A stretch of 64,000 bases of DNA from Oscheius tipulae (lineage: Eukaryota > Nematoda > Chromadorea > Rhabditida > Rhabditidae). The first letter of the stretch is position 1. Each line of letters starts with the position of its first letter. The position numbers and the translations under genes were made by a program. The notes beneath the pieces were generated by a model. The model was not told the DNA's origin. It was given only the letters and a program-made list of their open reading frames with translations, and did no database searches. The DNA is taken from assembly GCA_037178975.1 (NCBI GenBank), contig JASJZH010000003.1:9300001-9364000 (forward strand), given 5' to 3'. Shown piece by piece: positions 21,758 to 34,172 of the stretch.

Positions 21758-23746
21758 ATGACCCTTCGCCCCTTCGTCTCTCTTCTTCTCTTCTCTCTTC
21801 TAATTTCTGGAGAAGAGGCGGAAACAGAAAATGCTACTCTCCCTCTCTGTGAGCATATAAATCCCTGGACCAGGTAAATCCGATTATATTTTCCAAGGTC
21901 ACATGATATCAAGTGAACATGGGCTTGAATAGACTCTAATCAGAGTTTCTTTCATCACAGAGAGACAGTGAGACGCAGAGATAGAGAAACATAGAGATAC
22001 GGAACAGAGACAGAAAGACAAGGGACAGAGGGACACAGATGCGATGGTTCAAAGCCTGTTTCAGACTGGAAGACTGGCTAAGATTGGAGGAGTTGACAGT
22101 GAGGCGGTGCAATCATACCTCACCAGTCGAAAAGTCAGAAGAGGAGAAGACAATCTACACCGAGGGAGTAAGGGCATTTGCCTTTGATGTGGTAGCGAGT
22201 GATAGAATCGGGCCGAAGAGAGAACTAGGATTCCAGGCTCATGAGTTGTAAATAGTCAGTTTTGGATTAGAACAAAAATACTTTTCCAGATGCAAGAGCC
22301 AGAGATACTCGTCCTCTCTGACAGTCTCTGTCGTGATCATTCATCACAACGAGGCTCTTTCTGTACTGCTAAGAATGCTGACAAGTGGGTTTGTCTGTCT
22401 CTCTATCTCTTTGTGTCTCTGTCACTCTTTCTGATTCTCCCTTTCCAGGCATCTTCGCCCGAACACCGTCGAATTCTCTGAAAGAAGTTATCCTCTACGA
22501 GGATGCGAGTGAAGAGGCTCACCGCTTGACGGACCCTCTTACAAAAGCTGTTAATCTGATGTCGTGGGAGAAGGTGAAGATTCACCGGAGTGAAGAGAGG
22601 CAGGGACTGATCAGAGCCAAGAGTTTGGCTTCTCGTCTAGCTACTGGCGACGTACTAATCTTTCTGGACAGTCACTGTGAGGTTACAGAAGGATGGCTGC
22701 CTCCTCTTCTGCAGGCTATTGAGGAGAATGACAAGTCGTAAGCATAGATTGAAACAGAACGACGAAGGCATCCTGATATTTCAAATTTGACGGGCATACA
22801 GAGATAGTTTTCAGTGTGGTCGTTCCGGTCGTGGACCTCATCAATCCAAGTTCCTTCGAGTTCAGCAAGGCCATGCTGTCGAAGAGCGGTTTCGACTGGA
22901 GCCTGACCTTCAAGTGGGAATACATCCCATGGGATTACTTCGATGAGGAAGAAAACCATGTCAGACCTTTTGAGTTAGTCACAGCTTTTTTTGTACTTGA
23001 GGACACGGGACAGACTCTGAAAGAGAATACAATTCCAGATCCCCATCAATGCCTGGCGGACTACTGGCCATTCGGACTGCTTGGTTCAGAGAGCTTGGAG
23101 AATATGACCAGGGTCTGGAGATCTGGGGTGGTGAACAGGTCGAGCTGTCCCTAAAGGTAATTCTGCAGCGGAGAACAATTAGATATGCATTCTCAGACAT
23201 GGATGTGTGGTGGACGAGTGGTCGTTGCTCCTTGCTCGAGGTAGGCGAGAATCTATTAGGGTCATGACAGGATCTGACTTTCAGAATTGGTCATGTGTTC
23301 CGTATGCGTCGTCCCTACAAAAGGTGGGGAAAATAGAGAGACAGAGAGACAGCGAGACAAAGAGACAGATACACAGAGGGACCGAGAGATGGAGAGGGCA
23401 CTGTTTCCAGCAAGCCCGGCATCGACACCAATGTCTACAATTCTCTTCGTGTAGCCAAGGCCTGGCTCGGAGACTACGAGGTCGGCGATTCTCCTCTTAC
23501 TAATCCTTCCTCAATTACAGAAACACTTCCTGGCTGCACGTCCCAGTGCGGTCAAGATGGACGCTGGAGATGTGAGCTATGCTGAGAAAGTTCGGGAGGC
23601 ATTGGGATGCAAGGACATGGAATGGTAAGAGAAAGAGTGACAGAGAGACAGACAGAGAGAGAGAGACAGGAAGACCAGTTAATTCCAGGTACATCGAGAA
23701 CGTCTACCCACAGCTGAAGCCCCAGGAACGGAAGGAAGAACTTTGA
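21758..23746 (+). CDS. polypeptide N-acetylgalactosaminyltransferase-like protein lacking the lectin domain, ending KEEL
   Basis: Exons 21758-21873, 22065-22247, 22290-22384, 22449-22737, 22815-22973, 23039-23156, 23197-23240, 23285-23323, 23411-23480, 23521-23624, 23689-23746 give 424 aa in phase. It starts with [18 protein letters not shown], which looks like a cleavable signal rather than a type II anchor. The GT-A domain follows: [18 protein letters not shown], then the DxH motif in [17 protein letters not shown] and [12 protein letters not shown]. The Gal/GalNAc-T motif is [14 protein letters not shown], followed by [20 protein letters not shown]. It stops at [11 protein letters not shown]...KEEL, where family members normally continue into a ricin-type lectin domain of about 130 residues. 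Substrate transfer is inferred from family. aataaa lies 14 nt after the stop. Intron 23481-23520 is 40 nt. Confidence 0.9.
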
Positions 23747-25529
23747 GCTTTGAGATTAGGAATAAAGCATTTCGAGAAAAGCTGTTTCCGGTCTATATAT
23801 ATCAAAACCGTGGAACTGATAAACTTTTTGATTCCCATAACATATACAGAGACCTCATTAATCTCCCCTTCTTGGAAAACCTCTCCTATTTCTGTTCCCT
23901 CCTTCGCGAGAGAATGGAGCTGTCAAGTGCAGAAAATCTTATTGTATCTGATCATAGACCTCTAATTTTCCGGAAGAAAAAAGTCTAAAAAAGAGATGAG
24001 GGAAAAGGTCAAGACTCGTCCGGGGGTCGGGTGAGAGATGAATAATGCAACAGGAACTCTCACGCTCTCTCTATCATCCTGTCTCTGTCTCTATGTCTTT
24101 CTGTCTGTTTTTTCAACACATATTTTCCTAGCTTGCCCATAAAAAGTCCAATGTTTGCTCTTCCATTCCCCTAGAAAATCGTTATTCTTTCCCCCAAGAT
24201 GACATCATTTTCCCCAGCCTGTGTTTGAATCGCGCGCTAGATTCGCAGGTCTGCGCACAGTTATAAATGACGACACACGTGTGACGTCACATTTTCTTCA
24301 CTTTTTATATCATTTTTCTTCTTTTTGCGCCATTGGGGGTGCCCTTTGCCGCAGCTATTGATTTCCCGTGTGTCGCAACCACACACACACAGCTCTCGCC
24401 CCCCACTTTCCCCCCAACACAATCTTTTGTCACCCACGCCTCTCTCTCTCTCGATTATCGATTTCCCGCCACTTCAGAACTCTTTTCCATACTTTTTTTC
24501 TGTTTGCTTTTTACGAGAATTAGCGCCTAAAACGGGCTGAAAATCATCCTGATCTCCGCCTAATCCCCCATATTGTGACTATCACCTTGTTTTGAACACT
24601 AATTGCCATTATTTCCTGGTCGGCCTCTCTCGTATTATCTGGAAAACTTTAATTTTTGGATAGCTTACTACCTTAGGAAGTAGGAGAGCAGAAGATTCTC
24701 CTTGTCTCTCCCGTATTACCTCGGCGAGTTCAGGTTTTTGAACAGTTCAAACCTTAGGAAGTAGGTGACAAGAAGATTCCAGTAGTCCGTTTGAAATCTG
24801 CTTCTAAATCTCTAAAAAAAAAGGAGCTGATATCCGGCTCTTTTATAATCAAGTCTTCAGATTCTCTCCCGTACTCTCCTAAAGAGCTCTCATTATTTTC
24901 TTTCCCGTATTATCTCATGAACAGTTCTAACCAGAGTTCTTTTTACAACTTCTGTGCTTTTCCCCGACTGTTCCTACTTAGAACGCTTAGAAAAGAAGCT
25001 ATGCAGACGAGTCGTCTTCCCTCGAGCGTCTTGTCTCTTCAATTCTTACGGTGTTAGTAGCTTGACTATCTCTCTCTCACAGTCTATCCTTCACTCTCTC
25101 TCTCTCCTCATACTATGTCGGAACATTTGTACACTTTGTTTGGTACATTCTATCCCAAAAGTTTAAGATGCCTTGCCAATTTTCATAGTCTCCTTACAAT
25201 TTCAGCCAGCTTTTAGGCGGTAGAAAGTTCAGCCTTTTTGAAAACTTTTACTGGTACTCTTTCGCATTCATATTAGACTTCTTTCACGAATAGTTTTGCC
25301 CTTTTCATTTATTAGTTTGCCGCTGATTGAGCCGAAGACTCATACTCTCTCCCTTACCTTCCTTATTTTCAGTTTCACTCCTGTAGTACCTCGAGTTCTT
25401 AAAACAATCTTCCCTGTCCAAAAAGCCTTCACTCCAGTACAATCTCGTTTTCCAATCCTAAATTTTCAGCAACTCTTATGCATCCGCGGGAAAGAAACTC
25501 TTTGTGAGCAGCAGAAGAAGAAAACCACT
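23747..25529. other. intergenic and 5' region of CREB1
   Basis: 23761-23766 is the polyadenylation signal of the preceding gene. 24180-24520 is the best promoter candidate for CREB1. 24600-24930 holds direct repeats (accttaggaagtagg twice; ctcccgtact/attacct words) related to the minisatellite at 890-1420. An acceptor-like ttttcag near 25470 may begin the CREB1 coding exon. Confidence 0.45.
24261..24289. promoter_or_regulatory. candidate CREB1 promoter: TATA-like, E-box and full CRE
   Basis: ttataaat (24261), cacgtg (24276-24281) and the palindromic CRE tgacgtca (24282-24289) lie within 30 nt, about 1.24 kb before the CREB1 start codon. CREB genes in vertebrates are known to carry CREs in their own promoters. 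A role here is inference. Confidence 0.5.
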
Positions 25530-28500
25530 ATGTCCATGCCACAGACTGTACATTCTGTCAACGGCCACGTGAGTTCTTATTGATTTTCAAGCGGGGGGAT
25601 GGACACAGTTCGGGTTCAAAACTTTCTCCCCCCAACACACCCTCCGAAAAAGGCCGGTTTTCTTTTAGAAACGGACCGGCGTGTGGAATGTCTCTCTTCC
25701 TTGTTTGTCTCTGCATTTTTTCCAGTTCATTTTCTTCTGTCTCTCTCTTTGTACTTTTTATTTACTCCTTGCAACCACCTGCTACTGTTCCCATGGCGAC
25801 CTCTCTCTCTCTCTCTCTCTCAGCCTCTCTGACTGAGAGAGGTAGGGAGGATAACCTAGTCGAATTCGTCATATCTTCGTCTCAGGTTCATTTTGTTTCC
25901 TTCCGTGATTAGTGTTTCCTTCCTTCGGATTATTTGGGAGGGATCTCGGGGGCTGATTAAGAGGACGATAATCCGTGCTCTGGGGAGGATTTGACTGTGC
26001 ATACGGTGTAAATATTCTGTGGGCTCTTTGTTACCTCTTACCAGATGATCTACCTCTCCCTAGTTTCCGTCTCTTTCCTTTCCTCTCTATTGATCTCTCG
26101 TACCTTCTTTTCAATTGCTTATGATTAGGTCGTTCATTCTTCGTCCATTCAAAAAGAGAATCAAAGAAACGACGAGAAGAATTATGCTCTCCTGAACAGA
26201 TCCAGCAGAACTGTGACCCTCACGAGCCACTTTGTATCAATTTATCGGTTCGATTACTTGATTGTTCAGATTTTTGATCTTCCGCAAAATGGTAGCTTTT
26301 AATCTGGCTATAAATTTGTAGAGCATCCAAAACTCGAAAGTGGTGTCCTTGTATCCAAGGGAGACGTGTCGTGTACCGAAAAACACAACTTACAGATATA
26401 ATGAACTTCCAACTTTGACGGAAAGAGATGACGCAGATGTTGGAAATGACTGTTGTTGTCATCCTTTCTGTCTCTCTCATTCACTCTCTTTTGGTCGAAC
26501 AATTGGTCGAACGGTGTTTCAAGGTCAGCCCAGTCCATTTCTGACTTTTCTCTCTTGCCTCTTCTTAGACACTCACAGTGAGAGAGAGAGAGAGAGATAC
26601 TCTAATTAATGAAATCAAGTCGGCCAGCTGTATTGGTATCCGCTCATTTCCTATTTAGATTGCGTGCGCTGTTGCGTTATCTAATTGCCTGAGAGAGCAA
26701 CGGCTTCCCGTCAAGAGAACGCCTTATCTCAATTCTTCTTCCAGTGTTTTCATCTCACTCTTGCTCTGATCCTTTGTCTCTGTCTCTCAGTCTCTCAGTT
26801 TGTCAGTTTCTGTCGCTCTGTCTCTCCTTTTCTCTCTATGTCTTTCTCTCTTTCTCTTTCTCTCTCTGCCTTTCTGGCTTTCTTTCTCTCTGTCTCTCGC
26901 TGCCTCTCAGTCTGTCTCAGACTCTCAATCCCTGTCTCTCCTTCTCTGTCTCATTCTGTCTCTCTGTCTCTTTATCTCTCTATCTCGTTGTTTCTCTCTC
27001 TTTGATGGTCCAGCTCTCCTCCTCTCTATCAATTTGGTCGCTCCTCACTCTCACTCTCTGATCCCTTTTTCAAAACCCCCTTCAGAAGTGGCTTCATATC
27101 CCGTTATCCGGTGTTGATCGCCTTATAATCCCTTGTGTGGCGGTGTCTGCTCCCTCATCTCCTCTCGTTTTACTCATCTCCTTCTTCTGAAATGCTACTC
27201 TTCAAGGTAGGAACATGTCTCTCTGTATGTCTCTCCAAGGGTCAGCCCGCAGTGAACCGGGAAATCTCATTTGCGCAGAGACCAAGATTCAGAATACTAA
27301 ACAGACGATTCGATACGGGTGGGACAAGAGCACAGAATTAGGAAATCGAGCAATATTGAGGAAGTTTTCAGTCCTTGACGGGAGAGGAAGTCATTTCCGA
27401 AGATGAGGCCCGAAAACGCAGAGAACAGCTCAATCGGAGGCCAAGTTACAGGCAAGTTCTTAATTTTTCGACGTTTTCTTTACCGTATCTGCGGAATATT
27501 TTGCTACCGCTCTCTCAGCTGGGGATGAGCGCAAAGCAGTCAGGTTACTATGGCGACGAGCGGGGGCGCTCGACACCTCATCAGGTAGAATTGAAATCGA
27601 TGGTTGTTGGGGACTTTAACACGAAGATGAAAGGAGAGGTAAGAATATCTGCTAATGGGGAAAGAGAGACAGAGAGACAGTGAGACAGAGAGAGAGAGAG
27701 AGTAACAGAGAGGCAGAACTCAAGAGAGGACGGGTTTGGATTTTTGAACCTTGTAAGCAATGTTTTTCGACTAGTAGTTGCCCATTCCGGTCATGTTGTT
27801 TCTTGGACCTTGCACGCGAAGTAGAATCTTCGAGAAACGCACTCTGGTGAAGCGATACGGGTGTGTACAAATGATTGCAAAGGAAGAAATTATGGGCTTG
27901 AGGCTCTCTCTCTCATCACTAGATCAGGAAATTGACCGAACTCTCCTTCTCTCCCAGTTGGAGTTCAGCCAATACGGTATCAGAGAACAACAGAATTGGG
28001 GAACTACATGCTTCCAAACAGTTTCTTTGTTATTTCATCTCCTAGCACCCGTTATTAATAAGTACACAAAAGAAAACAGTGACCCAGACTCAAACCCTCG
28101 ATCTTCAGATTTCTAGTCCGATGCTCTATCTACTGAGTCAGTCGGCAGAGTTTTGCCTTCCAGTCAAACCGATAAAGATTCCTCTGGACACTCTTTTGTA
28201 CACTTTTCAAATCTGTCGGGTAATCACTGAGCCCTTAGGCTATGTTTACCGAAAAATACGAAATCTCAATAGAAAATCAGAAGCGTCCCGTTTATCTGGC
28301 TATAGGTCCAAATTGCTGTCTCTGTCTCTCTACAGAGAGAGAGAAAGAGAAAGAGAGAGGGAGACATGTTCTTTCGGCTTGTTGTAGGTGTCCTGTGTGC
28401 ATACTGTACACCCAATTTACGGAGAAAAATTGTCATTAATATCTGATAGAATCATGTTAGGCTCCGTGTGTGAACTCTACAATTTATCTGTGTAGTTTTC

Positions 28501-31500
28501 TTGTCGTGAACTTTTTTCCATGAACGGTGTGTGACCACTTTACACGAAACAGTTGACTGGATCGTCCCTCCCCTGGGTATTCAATGACATGACAAGACTT
28601 TTATCCCTAATCTCCTTGACTTTTCAGAATTACTGTAAATCTCTATTTTTAATCGGTTATCCTTTCATTCTATCTGCAGTTTCATCGAAGCGAGCTGTGA
28701 AACATTTTGCTTCTCCACCAATATTAGTTTCTGCCCAGCATTTAGGGGTTCTGTCTCTGGAAAAAATTCGGCAGGCACCACCCTTCATCCAAATCTTTAG
28801 TGCGAATTTCCCAATTCATGCCGAATCGAGTTTTATGATATCTTAGGTCCATCTTTTCTGTTTCTAACTATGTTTTTTTATCTCATCGTGTAAGATAACC
28901 CTCTGGAATGAGAAACTTCTCGAAACGTAGCAGAAATATGCGTATGAGAGTACAGCCGATATGAGTCGCCCATTTTTGCTATTTTTCGGCTCGGTTCTTT
29001 TTATAGTTGGTTATTTTATGCGACGAGTTCGGCAAACATAGGTAGAAACTTCAGAAATGATTGGGAAACACCCATAAACAGAATTCGCAGCAAATCGTGA
29101 AGTACGTGCCAAAAATTTGAATGAAGGGTGGTGTCTGCTGAAGTTTTATCCTATCTCTCAGTCTCTCTGTCCCTCTGTCCTTCTCTTTGTCTCTCAGCCT
29201 TTTTGTCTCTCTGTCCATCTGTCTCTCAGCCTCTTTTTCTAGCTCCCAGTAAGTATATCCCCGGTTGACCTACCGAACATGTAGAGAGGATCAGCCTAAT
29301 CCGCCCTGGTTGTGTTTTTGATGTGATTAGAAGCCCCGGCGAGTATCTTCTTCATCCCGAATGGCTTCCGATAGATAGAGGAAGATTGAACAAGTGTTTT
29401 GTTCCACAGTCTTCTCTCCCTCCCTCTCTCTCCGGAGATTCTCCATCCTACTTTTTCCCAGAAAGTGGGAAATTATCAACAGGGGAAATTGTATCAATAT
29501 AGTGTACTTTGGCTCTTTTTTCCCTCCTCGCGTCTCATTAATTGGAGGCCAGGTAGAGGCGGAGCACCCGAGGCGAGGGTGGAAGGCGGAGCTGTGCTTT
29601 TCCACCCTCACCATACTCGGGTTTTCACCTTTTTCCCGCCATTCTCATATACGTGACCGATCAAAAATCTGATCTCATCCCACAGAGAGTACGGGTGAGC
29701 CGAGGAGTGGAGAGAAGATCATCCTCCTTTATGAAAGATGACTGAATTAATACCGCCTTCCTTATTCTTTTTGAAGAAAATCACATCATAATCCTGATTT
29801 CAAATGTTCAAATCCCTATTTACGCGCTTAGTATCGGGAGCACCAAGTTCTTGACAAAAAAACGAACGTTTCGGACCCAAAAACACTTTCCGATCTTCCG
29901 CACACAAATGTTATTTTGGTCTGACTGGCTGCCCTGCTCTGGGAACTTATTTTATCGACTTTTTCATGCTCTGAGCTTCAAAATGAGACCAAACACGCTA
30001 GAAAAAAGTTAAAAATACAAGGTTTTAAAGCTGTTCAAACTTTCAAGGGCGAGGGCATCTATACTCAGTCAATTACGGTATGCAATATCTTTCTATAAGC
30101 CAGATGAGTGATCTCTCGACCCTAATCAGGACTCTGTTTATCACACTCCTTCTCCTCAATAATCCTTTTTGAATAGAAGACCCTCGTTAGGCGCTCCAGG
30201 AGCGCAGACTAGCATTTTTTTTTTCCGAGATCCCCCATTCGGCTTTCTTATCACATTTTATTCTTACGCACTTATCAGAACCTGACATCTTTTCGTCACT
30301 TTCTAGCATTCCTCCAAGATTTTGCAGGATGATGAACATGCTGGACTTTCTGACTTGGCATAGGCTTCAGGGTCTGACGGCGATACCTAGTATTCCTGTT
30401 GCCAAGTGGAAATGGAGTGCAGGGTACTGAGGGACAGAGAGACAGAGACAGGAACTGACTTTTGATAAGTCGTGTGGGGGCATTACAAAAGTTTCTCTAT
30501 CCAATTATCTCCCTTTCAGGATGATCTTGAAAGATCTTGAGACGGCGGACAAAGTTCTGAAGAAGGAGCCAGACGAGACGCCGCCCTCATCGGTCGATGC
30601 CTCCCCACTCCAGGTTTCGTATCTAGTGTATGAGCGCGAAAAGAAACAGCTGTTTCAGGTGCACATTCCGCAGCACAATCAGCCGAGGATTCCAACGGGC
30701 CCTTCTCCTTATAACTCACCTCTACAGGGTTGGTTTCAAACTATGCGCCAATTTTAACAGTCAAGAAAAGATCTAGAACTTGATGTGCTACAAAGCTGTA
30801 GTCCGCTCTACAACTTTGTAGGACATCACAAATGCTAAAAAAATCCTTTCTTGGCGTCGAAAATTGCCTAAACAAGCGAAGACCAGAATTGCGCGTCGCA
30901 ACGAAAATGTCGTTAAAATGACGCGACACAAACTACCTTTTTGTATGTAAATCAGTTTGGCGCGTTTTAGAGTAGTAAAAAGTGGTTTCTAAGAACTGGC
31001 ATGCTTTATAAAGTTGTAGTTTTAAATCTGACCTACAACTTTGTAGAACCTGGCAACCGTCAAAAATCAACTCTCATGTCCTAAAAATGTGCCTGAAAGG
31101 GAAAATGATGGTTTTTTTAAAGGTGGAAACCTGCTCCCGGGCGGCCTGCCACACGGGCTGCAGTTGAACGGGGACCTCGGACAACTGACGACCCATGGCG
31201 CCCTTGATTTCGCCGCCGCGATCGCTGCAGCCACTTCTCATCAACCGCCGTCCGCCGTGTCCAGCCAGCCCGGTACCTACCTTCTTTCTTTACAGTCTTC
31301 CCTGAATAACAAAAGTGACGTCATGATCTCCTTACTCCAATCGTCTTTGTGTGTGTGAAAAACTCTTTTTGCTGTGAGATAGTACCGCCCTCCTGGGTCA
31401 GGCGAAAATCCATAAGGCTTATCCGGAGACAGCATCACAAGCTTTCAATTCGCTCTCATTCCTCTGCATGATCGCCTGGTCTCTGCTTCTGTCCTTTTTT

Positions 31501-32732
31501 TATCGTCTCTCTGTCTCTCTATCTCTTCGTCACTCTGACCCTCTTTGTCTGTGTCTCTCGGTTTTTCTGCCTCTCTGTCTCTTTGTCTCTGTTCTTCTTC
31601 CTCTTCGTCTCTCCGTCTCTCTGTCTTTTTGTCTCTCTGTCTCTCTGTCTTATCGTCTCTGTCTCTCTACCTCTTCGTCTCTCTGTCTTTTTGTCTGTGT
31701 CTCTCGGTTTTTCTGTCTCAATGGCACTCTGTCTCTCTATCTCTTCGTCTCTCCCACCAAAAGGTCCCATTGACCTGCTATGCAACTGGAAAAAGAACAA
31801 ATCATTTTCAGCTGGAGGCAGCGGCGGACCGTCTGTCTCTCTCCCCCTGCAGCAGTCGGACCAGCACGTGTTGAAGCCCCTAGCCGCCATGGATGGCTCC
31901 TTTGCCGGCAACAGTATTGGCGAGTACGGTATAAACAGCAGAATATCAGCGTATCCGAGTCAAGAAGGCAAGTTTTCTGTACTTTCTCGTCTAAGGATCT
32001 TGTTACAGATTGGCACTCGCCATTGCTCTCTGGCTATAGCTCTTCCCCATCTCCTACAATGGCCGGAGGCTCACGAGGGCCCGGTGGTAATATGGGAGGC
32101 GGAGAGGATGAGAGTACTCGCAAACGACAGGTCAGCCCGCTCTTATTAAATTTTTTAAAGGAGTTTGTCCCAAAACAGACAGAGAGACCGAGACGTAATC
32201 AAAAAGGAAAGAGTGGGAGGCGGAACTGTACCAACGACCTCCAGCTTTTAGTGGCAGCGTCCACAACCACTTGACCATTGAGGCTACAGGTTTCGGAAAT
32301 TTGGCTTCTGGGCTACCCAAAGTTTTGCCTGCCGCACCAAAGTTTCAAATTAGTCCGACAAAGTTACCTCTTCGTCTTTTTCACGTTGATTTTTGATAAG
32401 GGCTACAAATTTGTAGAACTTCACAAAAAACCATGTCTTGAGCCCCCTAGAACGCGTTGGAAGTGACCCTCATGTTCATCTCGCGCTCCATCTCCTAATC
32501 CGGCTTTCGTGCCTATACTGAGAGACAGAGACAAAGAGCCTAATCAACCATTTTGCAGGTGCGATTGCTAAAAAATCGAGAAGCGGCAAAGGAGTGCCGC
32601 CGGAAAAAGAAGGAGTACGTCAAGTGCCTGGAGAATCGAGTCGCTGTTTTGGAGAACCAGAACAAGGCACTGATTGAGGAGCTGAAGACCCTGAAAGAGC
32701 TCTATTGTAGGAAGGAGAAGAACGACATGTGA
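25530..32732 (+). CDS. CREB1: CREB transcription factor (KID and bZIP)
   Basis: Proposed exons: 25530-25568, 26129-26212 (least certain), 27372-27451, 30520-30728, 31123-31272, 31812-31967, 32009-32130, 32559-32732. They keep phase and give about 337 aa, close to vertebrate CREB1. The KID reads LNRRPSYR|MILKDLETADKV; the PKA-site Ser is present and the bar marks a splice junction. Q/G/S-rich activation regions follow (Q2-like; AAAIAAATSH). The bZIP is textbook: basic region LLKNREAAKECRRKKKEYVK, then zipper leucines in LENRVAVLENQNKALIEELK, stop after KEKNDM. Two introns use GC donors (cag|gcaagt at 27452 and aag|gcaagt at 31968). The 3 kb intron through the KID is full of repeats, and a second CRE (tgacgtca) is at 31316-31323. 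Confidence 0.93.
26750..27010. repeat. degenerate TCTCTGTC tract
   Basis: About 260 bp of tctctctgtctctc words with single-base drift. All three frames stay open as Ser/Leu/Cys repeats, so the long ORFs here are artefacts. Inside a CREB1 intron. Confidence 0.9.
28084..28146 (-). repeat. decayed tRNA-like sequence
   Basis: Minus strand: gactcagtagatagagcatc (A-box and D-arm like) then box B gggtttgagtc. CREB1 intron. Confidence 0.5.
28765..29140. mobile_element. probable foldback element with about 35-bp arms
   Basis: ggcaggcaccacccttcatc at 28769 is inverted at 29108-29137 (gaatgaagggtggtgtctgc), and the adjoining attcg/gcgaat words are also inverted. The centre is AT-rich and non-coding. 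CREB1 intron 27452-30519. Confidence 0.55.
30328..30423 (+). CDS. possible in-frame cassette exon of CREB1
   Basis: ttttgcag|gatgatgaac at the left and gcagg|gtactg at the right delimit 96 nt, open in the CREB1 frame. Its start resembles that of the next exon (cag|gatgatcttg). If used, it would insert 32 residues straight after RRPSYR and separate the phospho-site from the MILKDLET helix. The residues (MMNMLDFLTWHRLQG) match no family I know. Splicing use is inference. Confidence 0.3.
30779..31056. repeat. composite repeat with a hairpin at each end
   Basis: Left hairpin gctacaaagctgtag..ctctacaactttgtagg; right hairpin ataaagttgtag..cctacaactttgtagaac about 230 nt later. Between them lie gcgtcgcaacgaaaatgtcg and ggcgcgttttagagtag. 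The same order is seen at 61905-62200. CREB1 intron. Confidence 0.65.
31500..31760. repeat. degenerate TCTCTGTC tract
   Basis: tctctgtctctctgtcttttt words over 260 bp inside the CREB1 intron 31273-31811. Overlapping ORFs on both strands are low-complexity artefacts. Confidence 0.9.
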
Positions 32733-34111
32733 CCCCCAGAAAGCCCAGTTTTGTAAGCCATATAGACGCTCGAAAGGGGTTCCCCGTGATTGCCTCTCTC
32801 TCCTTCCTTCCTTGTTTCCCTCCTGTTCTTGAGAGACATTGTGATATATTTGCCCCCTTTAACTACGGTCTGGTCCTTAACTTTTTTTCTCGGTAAAACA
32901 GATTGAGTCCCCAGAATAGAACATGTTTTAGAAAAAAGCTCCTCCTCCTCCTCGCCCTCACATCATTCAGTACCCAACTGTGTTATCTGCCATATTGCTC
33001 GCGACTGTATTGTGCAGAGAAATATATCCTACATTTCATACACACACACAAAAAGAAGACACACATATATAAGCATTATTTGTATCAGAATAATGTACAA
33101 ATCCGTTTTATTAAATTCGAGACATCTCTGTCAGATTGTGACCGAGGGTGAGGTGATCTCTGTCTCTCTGTCTCTCTCTCTCTCTCTGTCTCTCTGAATT
33201 ATTGTCGCTTTTCCATCTTTTGGCTAACTGCAAGTCACAAGTGAGAAAAAGCACAGACAGATCGAATGGGAGTCGTTTATAGGTGCATGAGGTCGATGTG
33301 CACTTGAATATGTTCAGAAAGAGCTAGAGTTGAAAAGAAGTAATGGGCAAGGTTGAAGGGCTGAGATAGCGAGACAGAGAGAAATAGAAAGGTATGCTGC
33401 AATTCCAGTCACTCCGTCTTTTCTCTCTACACCCATTTTTTTCGATCCTTTGCTTACTTGATCATCCCCTCTACCCATTCATTACCTCGCTTCTCCCTCA
33501 CACATTCTGTCTGATTACCCTCTAATCATGCACACAATCTCATTATGATGGCAACAACTTAGATTAGAATGACTATTTGTAACTGACTTACTTTCTGATC
33601 CATTTTCTGCAATTAGAAAATAGCCAAGCCTATTGCCAACAACATGTCACGTGTCTCTCTCCGCCTTCAGAAACAGTCCTCGTGGACCCATTACTCACAG
33701 GAACAGAATTCCATCAAAGGAGAGAAGAAGAAGACGTCTTACTGTCTCTCTTTCCCGCAGATTGAAAACTGTCACATGGTGTTTGAACTGGATTCATAAC
33801 TTTGGGTTTTCTGTGTTTTCCCTTAACAAGTTTGCCTGGAAAGTCCGAACTGTTGGTTGATCTTATGGTACTCTTTCTTAGGCTTAACCGCCGCATCTCA
33901 TCCCGTGTTCGGGTTCAAGACAGCACTCAGCCTTGTAATCTTGAAAACTTGTAGGATATACCCTTAGCAACAACATTGTAGAACATGGAAATTGTCGAAA
34001 GTCATTCTTGGATCCGAAAGAAGGGAGAAAGAAATGCCGATCGACGGGCGAAGTTAGGAGTCATCCTAGCGGTTATTCTTTTACGTTTTTCGGTCAAAAG
34101 TTTTGTATCCA

Positions 34112-34172
34112 CAGTGTAGTAGCTAGTGCAGCCGTCCTTCATCCCACAGGCCTCGGGTTCGAGTCTCGCCCA
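34112..34172 (+). repeat. decayed tRNA-like sequence
   Basis: gtgtagtagctagtgcagcc plus an intact box B (cgggttcgagtc). The anticodon arm is not convincing. Confidence 0.45.

Noticed and set aside
22080-22190. Alternative frame in GalNAc-transferase exon 2 ([13 protein letters not shown])
   Set aside because: It looks protein-like, but only the other frame joins both neighbouring exons in phase and leads into [15 protein letters not shown].
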